Assembly (NCBI RefSeq): GCF_016863635.1
Contig: NZ_BOPG01000012.1
Coordinates: 124,001-188,000, forward strand
Length of the DNA: 64,000 nt
Direction of reading: 5' to 3'
DNA from: Virgisporangium aurantiacum
GTDB taxonomy: Bacteria; Actinomycetota; Actinomycetes; Mycobacteriales; Micromonosporaceae
Positions 1 through 7,935 of the stretch are shown one piece after another; position 1 is the first letter of the stretch; every line of letters begins with the position of its first letter. The translations under genes were made by a program, and so were the position numbers. Under the pieces are notes generated by a model that saw nothing but the letters and a program-made list of their open reading frames with translations, did not search any database and was not told the origin of the DNA.

Positions 1-1
1 C

Positions 2-874
2 TTCTTCGTCGCGCTCGTCACCGTCCTGATCCCGGGAATGATCGAGGTCACCGGTCGGATCAGCGACCGGCTGCCCGGTTGGCTCGACGAGGTCAACCGC
101 CGGTTCGGCGTGTCGATCGGTGACGCCCGAACCGGGTCGGAGGCCAGCGAGCAGCTCAAGGCCGCGATCACCGACTGGCTCACCGACAACTCCCGTCAGG
201 TGCTGGGCCTGGCGGCAACCACCGTCGGGCTGCTGTTCCAGCTCCTGACCGTCGCGGCGTTCACGTACTACTTCACCGCGGACGCGCCCCGGATCAGGCG
301 CGCCATCCTGATGCGCCTACCGCCCGCCCAACAGAAGCGGCTCGGCTGGGCGTGGGACACGGCGATCCATCAGACCGGTGCCTACTTCTACTCACGACTG
401 ATCCTGATGGGAATCAACGGCGGGCTGTTCTTCTTCGTCCTGCTGGCTGTCGGCATCCCCTGGTTGATCGCCCTGCCGCTGGCCCTGTTCGAAGGATTCG
501 TGGCCGAGTTCATCCCGGCGATCGGCACCTACATCGGCGCCGTGGTACCGATCGTCGTCACCCTCGGCATCCAGGGCCCGGGGCCCGCCCTGATCCTGGT
601 CGGCTGGATCTGCGTCTACCAGTTGGTCGAGAACTACTGGCTCGCACCACGCTTGAGTGCCCGGACCATGGAGATCAACGGCGGGGTCGCGTTCGGCGCG
701 GCACTGGCCGGCGGAGCGATCGGCGGCCCGATGGGCGCCTTCATGGCGCTTCCCGTCGCCGCCCTGATCACCTCGTTTCTCACCGAGTTCACCCGGCGCT
801 ACCCCCTGGAGTACCACTCGGTGTACGACCGGGCCCCCGCATCGCCTCCCCGGCGGCCAACGGTCACCGACTGA
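2..874 (+). CDS. AI-2E family transporter, C-terminal part (5' end outside window)
   Basis: The frame is open from base 2 to a TGA at 872-874, so this is the C-terminal ~290 residues of a longer protein that begins left of the window. Several long hydrophobic segments are visible: one near the left edge, one around base 220-280, and a group from 400 to 780. They are separated by a polar stretch, as in the AI-2E/PerM permease family (usually about 350 residues). The tail is Pro/Arg-rich and cytoplasm-like. Family members are membrane exporters with varied or unknown substrates, some acting as Na+/H+ antiporters, so the substrate here is unknown. No operon link is evident; the next gene starts 93 bases later with its own ribosome site. 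Confidence 0.85.
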   Translation, partial: FFVALVTVLIPGMIEVTGRISDRLPGWLDEVNRRFGVSIGDARTGSEASEQLKAAITDWLTDNSRQVLGLAATTVGLLFQLLTVAAFTYYFTADAPRIRRAILMRLPPAQQKRLGWAWDTAIHQTGAYFYSRLILMGINGGLFFFVLLAVGIPWLIALPLALFEGFVAEFIPAIGTYIGAVVPIVVTLGIQGPGPALILVGWICVYQLVENYWLAPRLSARTMEINGGVAFGAALAGGAIGGPMGAFMALPVAALITSFLTEFTRRYPLEYHSVYDRAPASPPRRPTVTD

Positions 875-967
875 TGGGGAAACCATCGACCGCCGGCCAT
901 GCACCGTCAACCGGGCGTCGTTACGTTCCCGCACGCCAGCATTTGGCATCGCGAGAGGGGCTGCACC

Positions 968-3025
968 ATGAGCGGGATGGACCGCCGCACGTTCATGACG
1001 ATGGTGGGTGCGCCGGCGATCGGCGCAGCGGTGCCCGGGCACCTGGACAAGGCGCTGGCCATCCCGGCCAACAACCGGCACGGTTCCATCGCCGACGTCG
1101 AGCACGTGATCTTCTTCATGCAGGAGAACCGCTCCTTCGATCACTACTTCGGCACCCTGCGTGGTGTGCGCGGCTTCGCCGATCCGCACCCCGTGACGCT
1201 TCCGTCCGGTCGCAGCGTGTGGCACCAACCGAACGGGTCGGGCGAACTGCTGCCGTTCCGCCCTCCGGTGCGCGACCTCGGCCAGGCCTACCTGCCCGAT
1301 CCGCCGCACGGCTGGGTCGACGGGCACGCGGCGTGGAACGGCGGTCGGTTCGACCGGTGGGTCCCGAACAAGGGCGTCGTGGCGATGACCTACCACGTCC
1401 GCGCGGACCTTCCCTACCAGTTCGCGCTCGCCGACGCGTTCACCGTGTGCGACAACTACCACTGCTCCCTGCTCGGCCCGACCGATCCGAACCGTTACCA
1501 CATGTGGACCGGCTGGGTCGGCAACGACGGCACCGGCGGCGGACCCGTCGTCGACAACGCGGAGCTGGGCTACGGCTGGTCGACCTACCCGGAGCGGCTG
1601 GAGCGCAACGGCATCTCGTGGAAGGTCTACCAGGACATCGGCAACGGCCTGGACGCCGCCGGTTCCTGGGGCTGGACCGGCGACCCGTTCATCGGCAACT
1701 ACGGCGACAACTCGCTGCTGTACTTCCACCAGTACCAGAACGCGGTACCGGGCACACCGCTCGCCGACCGGGCGAAGACCGGCACGGAGATCCGTGCCGA
1801 CGGTCGTGCCCCGGAGAAGCTGCTGACCGACTTCCGGGCCGACGTCGCGGCGGGCCGGCTGCCGCAGGTGACGTGGATCGTCGCGCCCGAGGCGTACACC
1901 GAACACCCGAACTGGGAGCCGTCCTACGGCGCCTGGTACCTCTCGCAGGTCATCGACATCCTCGCCGCCAACCCCGAGGTGTGGAGCAAGATGGCACTGT
2001 TCGTCACCTACGACGAGGAGGGCGGCTTCTTCGACCACATCGTGCCACCGACCCCGCCACCGACCCGCGAGCACGGCCTGTCCACAGTGGACGTCACCGA
2101 CGAGATCTTCCCGGGCAGCGCAAAGTACCCGACGGGACCGTACGGTATGGGCATCCGGGTCCCGATGATCGTCGTCTCACCATGGACCCGCGGCGGCTGG
2201 GTCAACTCGCAACTGTTCGACCACACGTCGCTGATCCGCTTCCTCGAGGCGCGCTTCGCCGGCGGGCGACCCGACCTGGTCGAATCGAACATCACCCCCT
2301 GGCGACGCGCCGTCGCCGGTGACCTCACCACGGCCTTCGACTTCCGCACACCCAACCGCTCCCGGCGGGTCGACCTGCCCGACACCGACGACTTCAAGCC
2401 CGTGGACCTGACCCGGCAGCCCGACCAGCCGCCCGTCCCACCGGCCGACCAGCGGTTGCCGGGCCAGGAGCGCGGGGTGCGGCCGGCCCGCGCCATCCCG
2501 TACGAACTGCACGCCACGGGTCGCGCCGACGCGGAGTCGTTCCGCATCGCGTTCCGCAACACCGGAGCGGCCGCCGCGGTGTTCCACGTCCGGCGGGCCG
2601 GCGACGACCCGCGCACCTACACCGTCGAGGCGGGCCGGGAACTGACCGACACCTGGCCGCTCGGGCCGGACCTCTCGGTACACGGTCCGAACGGGTTCTT
2701 CCGGCGCTTCACGACCACGGCCGCGAGGCTGGACGTCGAGCCGAGCTACGACAAGCGACCACGGGCCATCGCGCTGAGGCTGCGCAACTCCGGCCCGCGC
2801 CGGGCGGAGATCACGATCCGGGACGCGTACCGCAGCCGACCGGTGACGGTGACCCTAAGGCCGGGTGAGACCGCCCGCCGCACCTGGCCGCTGGAGCGCA
2901 CCCGCGGCTGGTACGACCTCGCCGTCACCGTCCGGGACGACAACGCCTTCGAATACCGCTACGCCGGCCACGTCGAGAACGGCACCGACAGCATCAGCGA
3001 CCCAGCCATGGGCGGCCTCGTCTGA
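968..3025 (+). CDS. Secreted phospholipase C (phosphocholine-specific type)
   Basis: A 685-residue member of the bacterial phosphoesterase/phospholipase C family, which cleaves phospholipid head groups outside the cell. I chose ATG 968 because GAGAGGGG lies just upstream and the product then opens with a Tat-like N-terminus (MDRRTFM) and a weakly hydrophobic stretch; an in-frame ATG at 899 has no comparable site. Metal-site signatures are present: ENRSFDHYFG near residue 53 and TYDEEGGFFDH near residue 347. Residues ~490-685 look like the two C-terminal DUF756 repeats typical of the family. A phosphate transporter follows 95 bases downstream, which suggests a role in phosphate scavenging. The exact lipid preference cannot be read from sequence. 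Confidence 0.92.
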   Translation: MSGMDRRTFMTMVGAPAIGAAVPGHLDKALAIPANNRHGSIADVEHVIFFMQENRSFDHYFGTLRGVRGFADPHPVTLPSGRSVWHQPNGSGELLPFRPPVRDLGQAYLPDPPHGWVDGHAAWNGGRFDRWVPNKGVVAMTYHVRADLPYQFALADAFTVCDNYHCSLLGPTDPNRYHMWTGWVGNDGTGGGPVVDNAELGYGWSTYPERLERNGISWKVYQDIGNGLDAAGSWGWTGDPFIGNYGDNSLLYFHQYQNAVPGTPLADRAKTGTEIRADGRAPEKLLTDFRADVAAGRLPQVTWIVAPEAYTEHPNWEPSYGAWYLSQVIDILAANPEVWSKMALFVTYDEEGGFFDHIVPPTPPPTREHGLSTVDVTDEIFPGSAKYPTGPYGMGIRVPMIVVSPWTRGGWVNSQLFDHTSLIRFLEARFAGGRPDLVESNITPWRRAVAGDLTTAFDFRTPNRSRRVDLPDTDDFKPVDLTRQPDQPPVPPADQRLPGQERGVRPARAIPYELHATGRADAESFRIAFRNTGAAAAVFHVRRAGDDPRTYTVEAGRELTDTWPLGPDLSVHGPNGFFRRFTTTAARLDVEPSYDKRPRAIALRLRNSGPRRAEITIRDAYRSRPVTVTLRPGETARRTWPLERTRGWYDLAVTVRDDNAFEYRYAGHVENGTDSISDPAMGGLV

Positions 3026-3120
3026 TATGACACGACGCGGGGTCGAACGGCCGGTGAACTTCGCGTGCGGCGGCTCTCCCCGGCTGGCGGGCCGCCGGTG
3101 ACCGGCTAAGCATCGAAGTC

Positions 3121-4332
3121 GTGACGGCTGAAACAGTCATCCTGGTCCTGGTGGTGATCACCGCCCTCGGCTTCGACTTCACCAACGGGTTTCACGACAC
3201 CGCCAACGCGATGGCCACCTCGATCGCGACCGGCGCGCTGAAACCGAAGGTAGCGGTCACCCTGTCGGCGATCCTCAACCTGGTCGGCGCGTTCCTGTCC
3301 GTCGAGGTCGCGCTCACCGTGACGAACGCGGTGGTGAAGATCCAGGGCTCCGACGGCGCGCCAAAGCCCGACCTGGTCGACGACGGCGGCAGCGCGCTCC
3401 TGATGATCATCCTCGCCGGTCTCGTCGGCGGCATCGTATGGAACGTGTTCACCTGGCTGCTCGGCCTGCCGTCGAGCTCCTCGCACGCGCTGTTCGGCGG
3501 CCTGATCGGCGCGGCGCTGGCCGGGCTGGGCGTCGCCGGGGTCAACTGGAACGGCGACGGGTCCAAACTCGACGGGGTCGTCGGCAAGGTCGTGCTGCCG
3601 GCGTTCATGTCCCCGGTGATCGCCGGGGTGGTCGCGGCGATCGGCACGTGGCTGGTGTTCAAGGTGACGGTCGGAGTGGCGACCCGCTACACCGACCGCG
3701 GCTTCCGTTGGGGTCAGATCGGCAGCGCGTCGCTCGTCTCCCTGGCGCACGGCACCAACGACGCGCAGAAGACCATGGGCGTGATCACGCTCGCCCTGAT
3801 CGCCACCGGCGACTGGACCGACACGGAGTCCATTCCGTTGTGGGTCAAGGTGTCGTGCGCGGTGGCGATCGCGGCGGGCACGTACCTGGGCGGCTGGCGG
3901 ATCATCCGGACGCTGGGCAAGGGTCTGGTGGAGATCTCCCCGCCGCAGGGCATGGCCGCCGAGAGCGCGTCTGCCGCCGTGATCCTAGTGTCCAGTCACC
4001 TCGGGTTCGCGCTGTCGACCACGCACGTGGCCACCGGGTCGATCCTGGGCTCCGGCGTGGGCCGGCCCGGCGCGGAGGTGCGGTGGCGGGTCGCGCTGCG
4101 CATGGTGGCGGCGTGGCTGATCACGCTGCCGTCGGCCGCCGTCGTGGGCGCCGCCATGTGGTGGGTGGGCGATCTGATCGGTGGCCTGCCCGGCGCCCTG
4201 GTCATCTTCGCCGTGCTGTGCGTGCTCGCCGCGCTCATGTGGCTGCGCGCCCGTCGACACCCGGTCGACCACACCAACGTCAACGACGAGTGGGACGCGG
4301 CCGAGCCGGCCGAGCCCGCCGCTGTTCCCTGA
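3121..4332 (+). CDS. pitA: PiT family inorganic phosphate transporter
   Basis: A 403-residue PHO4/PiT permease that imports metal-phosphate driven by the proton gradient. Both copies of the family signature are visible: GFDFTNGFHDTANAMA close to the N-terminus and SLAHGTNDAQKTMG near residue 205. They mark the inverted repeat of the fold. About ten hydrophobic segments surround a central hydrophilic loop. The start is GTG 3121 (MTAETV); no good Shine-Dalgarno is visible. It leads a three-gene set with a small membrane protein and a DUF3349 protein. As I recall, Mycobacterium tuberculosis keeps the same order (pitA-Rv0544c-Rv0543c), which supports a functional unit. Confidence 0.95.
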   Translation: MTAETVILVLVVITALGFDFTNGFHDTANAMATSIATGALKPKVAVTLSAILNLVGAFLSVEVALTVTNAVVKIQGSDGAPKPDLVDDGGSALLMIILAGLVGGIVWNVFTWLLGLPSSSSHALFGGLIGAALAGLGVAGVNWNGDGSKLDGVVGKVVLPAFMSPVIAGVVAAIGTWLVFKVTVGVATRYTDRGFRWGQIGSASLVSLAHGTNDAQKTMGVITLALIATGDWTDTESIPLWVKVSCAVAIAAGTYLGGWRIIRTLGKGLVEISPPQGMAAESASAAVILVSSHLGFALSTTHVATGSILGSGVGRPGAEVRWRVALRMVAAWLITLPSAAVVGAAMWWVGDLIGGLPGALVIFAVLCVLAALMWLRARRHPVDHTNVNDEWDAAEPAEPAAVP

Positions 4333-4345
4333 CGGAAGGATCGGC

Positions 4346-4645
4346 ATGCACAACGTCGAATTCGCGCTCGAGGCGGCGTGGCAGGTCCTCGCCATGGGTC
4401 TCCTGCTCGGCGCCGGGCTGCCGGCGGTCTTCGCCATCGGCATCCGCGCGATGGCCTACGGCGCCGGCGGCGCCGCCGAGGTCGACACCACCGCCGCCGC
4501 GCACCCGGTCGGGCGGGTGCTCGGCTGGACCTGTTTCGCCGTCGTCGTGATCGGCGTCGTCCTCGGCATCACCTACATCGTGGCCAGCGGGCTCGGCCTG
4601 GAGTTGAGCTTCGGCCACGGCTACCCGACGCTCGAAGAAAAATAG
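4346..4645 (+). CDS. Small membrane protein partner of PitA
   Basis: A 99-residue protein with two clear membrane spans (residues ~10-35 and ~57-80), a short polar loop between them and a polar tail. ATG 4346 follows a strong GGAAGGA site and lies only 13 bases after the pit stop codon, so it is co-transcribed and probably co-translated with the transporter. It corresponds in position and topology to the small membrane protein next to pitA in mycobacteria (Rv0544c, from memory). No enzymatic motif is visible. A regulatory or stabilising role for the phosphate transporter is inference. Confidence 0.8.
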   Translation: MHNVEFALEAAWQVLAMGLLLGAGLPAVFAIGIRAMAYGAGGAAEVDTTAAAHPVGRVLGWTCFAVVVIGVVLGITYIVASGLGLELSFGHGYPTLEEK

Positions 4646-4653
4646 GAGACGCC

Positions 4654-4971
4654 GTGAGCGACGTCCGCTCGAACTTCCTCGCCCGGGCCGTGGAGTGGCT
4701 ACGCGCCGGCTACCCCGGCGGCGTGCCCCGGCAGGACTACGTCGTGCTGCTGGGCCTGCTCCGCCGCAAACTCACCGACGACGAGATCCACAAGATCGCA
4801 CAGGAGCTGGCCGACACCGCGAGCGACGGCGAACCCATCACCGTCGCCGACATCGAGCGGATGATCGACGACGAGATCCTGCAGAAGGCCAGCCCCGAGG
4901 ACATCGCCCGCGTCTCGGCCCACCTGGCCGCCGGCGGCTGGCCACTCGCCGACCCACCGGCCGCGGTGTAA
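4654..4971 (+). CDS. DUF3349 family protein
   Basis: A 105-residue acidic, helical protein. It carries the family's opening pattern (WLRAGYPGGVPRQDY at residues ~13-27) followed by LLGLLRRKLTDDEI and a second helical bundle half. GTG 4654 is preceded by AGGAGA and sits 8 bases after the previous stop, making it the third gene of the pit operon. The family is small, soluble and actinobacterial, and the mycobacterial homologue lies in the same position next to pitA. The biochemical role is unknown; the constant linkage suggests a part in phosphate uptake or its control. Confidence 0.85.
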   Translation: MSDVRSNFLARAVEWLRAGYPGGVPRQDYVVLLGLLRRKLTDDEIHKIAQELADTASDGEPITVADIERMIDDEILQKASPEDIARVSAHLAAGGWPLADPPAAV

Positions 4972-4992
4972 GCGGCGGTCTCCCGTTTCGCA

Positions 4993-5487
4993 TCACGGTC
5001 GAAGGTCGTCGTGTTCGGCGGGTGCGGTGGTGCTGCCGAGCGCGGTGCGGCTCTGTCCGATGATCTCCTGCACCCGCCGTTCGACGGTGTCCGGATCGAT
5101 GCCGAGCTTGGTGCCGATGTGAACCGACCACACCTCGGACCGGACGTTGTTCTCGAAGTCCAGGTCCGCCCGGAGGTTGTCGCGGGCGGCCTGCCGGTTC
5201 TGGCTGAGCATGACGAACGTCGAGAGAAAGATGGCTTCCAGGCTCACGATCATGGTGAGCAGACCGAACGGAAACGGATCGAACACGGCCGCCCGGCCGA
5301 ACAGGCCCAGGTTGACCGCGATCCACGCCGCGAACCAGGCGGCGTGGACATGGACGAACCACAGGTTGCCGGCGAACGCGGTGATGGCATCCGAGATCCG
5401 GTCCTGGGAGCTCCGCAGCCGGATCACGGCGTCGCGTTGATGAACGACACGTGACCGGGACCCGCGCGCCGGTTCCTGGTTCGTCAT
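4993..5487 (-). CDS. DUF1003 family membrane protein
   Basis: A 164-residue protein with two membrane spans, the first around LWFVHVHAAWFAAWIAVNLG and the second around GLLTMIVSLEAIFLSTFVM. These are followed by the RQAARDNLRADLDFENN segment characteristic of DUF1003 and a polar tail. ATG 5487 has GAGGAG upstream, which is why I reject the longer in-frame start at 5589. The gene converges on the DUF3349 gene and is divergent from the phospholipase D-like gene. The function of the family is not established. Confidence 0.88.
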   Translation of the reverse strand: MTNQEPARGSRSRVVHQRDAVIRLRSSQDRISDAITAFAGNLWFVHVHAAWFAAWIAVNLGLFGRAAVFDPFPFGLLTMIVSLEAIFLSTFVMLSQNRQAARDNLRADLDFENNVRSEVWSVHIGTKLGIDPDTVERRVQEIIGQSRTALGSTTAPAEHDDLRP

Positions 5488-5587
5488 GGGGACTCCTCGT
5501 CCTGCGGCCTCACATCGACACTTAACGCGGTCCGGGCACACACATATGCTGACCGGAGCCGTCGCCCGCCCGGTCAAGGGAGGCCTC

Positions 5588-7138
5588 ATGGACGAGCCCG
5601 GTAACGCCGGCTTGGACGAGTTGATCTCCCGTTACCTGTCGTCGGCGGTGCCGGTCCATCGCGAGAACTCACCTGTCGAGACGGTATTGGATGGACGCGC
5701 CTGGATGCAGCGGATGCGGGACCTGCTGACCCCGCTCGGCCCCGGCGACGCCGCCTACATCTGCGGTCTCCAGCTCGATCCGGACATGGACCTGACCGGA
5801 CGACGCCCGTCCGAGGACGGGTACGAGCCGCTGGGCGACCTCCTGGCCGGCCTCGCCGCGGCCGGTGTCGACGTACGCATCCTGCTCGCCGGCGCGGTCG
5901 TGGCCAACAGCTTCGCCCGCCGACCCATCGGACCGTTCCACGACAACGTCGTCACCGCGCACCGGCTGCGACGATGGCGGCCGGCACAGCAGTCGACCGG
6001 CCCACCGCCGCTGCGGGACCGGGTCGTGCTGGACTGGTCCGGCTCGGGCGTCGGCAGCAACCATCAGAAGATCACCGTGGTCCGTCGGGGCACCGACCTG
6101 ACCGCCGGCGTCGGCGGCATCGACTACAGCGCGAACCGGATCGACGAGGGCCCACACCGGCGGCTGGTGGTGCGGGGCGGCCGATGGGGATGGCACGACG
6201 CCGGAACGATCGTCGCCGGACCCGCCGCGGCCGACGTCTGGCAGGTCTTCCGGATCCGCTGGATCGGTGCGGCCAGCCTGCCGCGGCGCCGCTACTTCTG
6301 GCCGCCGCGCCGGTTCCCGGTGCTCAATCCGGAGGTGATCGGCGCCGGCGTCGACGCCGCTCCGACCCAACCCGCCCGCCCCGCGCCGGGCGTCGCCAGC
6401 CAGATCCTGCGCTCGGTCGGGCCCTGGTACATCGACTCGCTCGCCCCGTGGGCACGCCGGCACTACGCCGCGGAATCGCCGAACGGGGTCCACGAGGTGT
6501 ACCTCACCCTCGTCCAGGCGATCGGCGCGGCACGGCGCTACGTCTACATCGAGGACCAGTACTTCGAGGAGTACCCCGGCGGCGATCGACGGTTCGAGCT
6601 CTACCCGCACCTGCGGGCGGCGGCAGCGCGCGGCGTGAAGGTCATCCTCGTCGGCTCCGGTACCCGGGACCCGACCGAGTCCGCACCTCTGATCAACCGC
6701 ACGGTCAACCGGGACCTGCAGCGCAGGGTCATCGATCCGCTGCCCCAGGGCCTGCGGCGCAACGTCGGCCTGTGGCGGGTGGAGCACCTGACCGTCCACA
6801 CCAAGCTGGTCCTCGTCGACGACGTGTTCGCCAGCGTCGGGTCCGCGAACTTCTTCAGCCGCTCGATGGCGGGCGTGGACACCGAACTCACCACCGCCAT
6901 GGTCACCGTGGGTGCCGCCGTGCGGGAGCTCCGGGCCCGGCTGTGGGCCGAACATCTGCGCACCCCCGTCACCGGTCCGGCGCTACAGGCATCGTTCGAG
7001 GACCTCGATCTGGCGCTCGGCATCTTCCGACCCGAATGGCTGCCTCCCGACGCACCGGCCGGCAGTTGGCGGCGGCCGGGCATGCCGGCCGGGTTCGCCC
7101 CGGCCGAATCCGTTCTGACGCTGGTCGGGCCGCCCTGA
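5588..7138 (+). CDS. Phospholipase D-like protein
   Basis: A 516-residue cytoplasmic-looking protein of the PLD superfamily, which works through two HxKxxxxD motifs from a shared active site. The second motif is intact (HTKLVLVD at residue ~404, followed by VGSANFFSRS). The first (HQKITVVR at residue ~159, followed by GGIDYSANR) keeps His and Lys but has Arg where Asp is expected. ATG 5588 has AGGGAGG upstream; a longer start at 5486 lacks one. Cardiolipin synthase, phosphatidyl transfer or phosphodiesterase activity are all possible, and no signal peptide is seen. A strong terminator hairpin follows the gene. Confidence 0.88.
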   Translation: MDEPGNAGLDELISRYLSSAVPVHRENSPVETVLDGRAWMQRMRDLLTPLGPGDAAYICGLQLDPDMDLTGRRPSEDGYEPLGDLLAGLAAAGVDVRILLAGAVVANSFARRPIGPFHDNVVTAHRLRRWRPAQQSTGPPPLRDRVVLDWSGSGVGSNHQKITVVRRGTDLTAGVGGIDYSANRIDEGPHRRLVVRGGRWGWHDAGTIVAGPAAADVWQVFRIRWIGAASLPRRRYFWPPRRFPVLNPEVIGAGVDAAPTQPARPAPGVASQILRSVGPWYIDSLAPWARRHYAAESPNGVHEVYLTLVQAIGAARRYVYIEDQYFEEYPGGDRRFELYPHLRAAAARGVKVILVGSGTRDPTESAPLINRTVNRDLQRRVIDPLPQGLRRNVGLWRVEHLTVHTKLVLVDDVFASVGSANFFSRSMAGVDTELTTAMVTVGAAVRELRARLWAEHLRTPVTGPALQASFEDLDLALGIFRPEWLPPDAPAGSWRRPGMPAGFAPAESVLTLVGPP

Positions 7139-7143
7139 CCGGC

Positions 7144-7179
7144 GGAAGTCCAGGACACGTCTCCGTGTCCTGGACTTCC
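7144..7179. terminator. Perfect 15-bp hairpin, probable bidirectional terminator
   Basis: The arm GGAAGTCCAGGACAC at 7144-7158 is matched exactly by its reverse complement at 7165-7179, with a 6-base loop. It sits just after the stop of the rightward PLD-like gene and before the stop of the leftward HdeD gene, where a shared terminator is expected. There is no U-tract, as is usual in high-GC actinomycetes. Confidence 0.85.
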
Positions 7180-7202
7180 CGGTTCCGGGCGGCGCCGATA
7201 CG

Positions 7203-7751
7203 TCACGCGGCGGAATTGACGAGCCGGTCGGTGCCGGCCTCCAGTCGGTGTGCCCGGCTGGACAGGATCAGTGCCGACACGCCGTAGACGATGCTGAACA
7301 GGCCGAACACGGTGGCCGCCGCCAGGGCGCCGATGTCGGGCCGGACGAAGAACACGATGCCCAGGGCGATGGAGATCAGGCCGGTGATGGCCCACAGGGC
7401 CCGTTCGCCGGCGATCGCGTCCCGCCGGAACGCGAGGACGACCTCGACGATGCCGGTGACGGTGGCCCAGGCGCCGATCCAGACGACCAGGACGAGCGCG
7501 GTGATGCCGGGCCAGGCGAGCGCCACGACACCGGCGACGACCGAGAGGGCGGCGAGCAGCAGGTAGCCGAGGACCGGTCCGGTGCGGGAGCTGCGGAACG
7601 CCCGCATGGCGTCCACGGCGGCGGCGAGGAAGGCGTACACGGCGAAGAGGATGACGAACGCGCCGACAGTGACATCGGGCCAGACGATCGAGACGACGCC
7701 GACCGCGAGGGCGAGGACTCCTCGCCACAGCAACGACGATGACAGGGACAT
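7203..7751 (-). CDS. HdeD family membrane protein (copy 1)
   Basis: A 182-residue protein made almost wholly of six hydrophobic segments, with the duplicated pattern (WPDVTVGAFVILFAVYAF, then FVRPDIGALAAATVFGLF) typical of the HdeD/DUF308 family. HdeD is linked to acid resistance in E. coli; the role in actinomycetes is not defined. ATG 7751 follows AAGGAG. The protein is closely similar to the copy at 17239-17778. It is divergent from the LAL regulator that starts at 7936, and a 14-bp palindrome lies between the two genes. Confidence 0.9.
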   Translation of the reverse strand: MSLSSSLLWRGVLALAVGVVSIVWPDVTVGAFVILFAVYAFLAAAVDAMRAFRSSRTGPVLGYLLLAALSVVAGVVALAWPGITALVLVVWIGAWATVTGIVEVVLAFRRDAIAGERALWAITGLISIALGIVFFVRPDIGALAAATVFGLFSIVYGVSALILSSRAHRLEAGTDRLVNSAA

Positions 7752-7850
7752 GGGAGTGCTCCTTCGGTAGTGGATCGAGCGGGAACCAGGTGCCACCCAC
7801 ACGGTCCCGCGTCCCGGCGCCCGTCGCCCCCGTGGTTTTCGCCGGCCTTC

Positions 7851-7864
7851 GGGTGCCGGCACCC
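7851..7864. promoter_or_regulatory. 14-bp perfect palindrome between hdeD-like gene and LAL regulator
   Basis: GGGTGCCGGCACCC reads the same on both strands. It sits 100 bases upstream of the HdeD start and 72 upstream of the LAL start, in the shared control region. It could be an operator. Because the region is very GC-rich, chance cannot be excluded. Confidence 0.35.
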
Positions 7865-7935
7865 CGGTGTCGCGCGACCCCGGGCGATTGTCCTCATCGC
7901 CATCGAGGTCGATGATCTGCGAGGGAGGTGAGGTT

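Noticed and set aside
352..2322. Long open frame of ~656 codons overlapping the AI-2E and phospholipase C genes
   Set aside because: It is rich in Arg/Pro/Gly with no recognisable domain, while both overlapped frames are clear known proteins. This is the usual out-of-frame opening in high-GC DNA.
3094..3106. GCCGGT-G-ACCGGC inverted repeat before pit
   Set aside because: The 1-base loop is too small for an RNA hairpin, and the G/C sequence is common by chance here.
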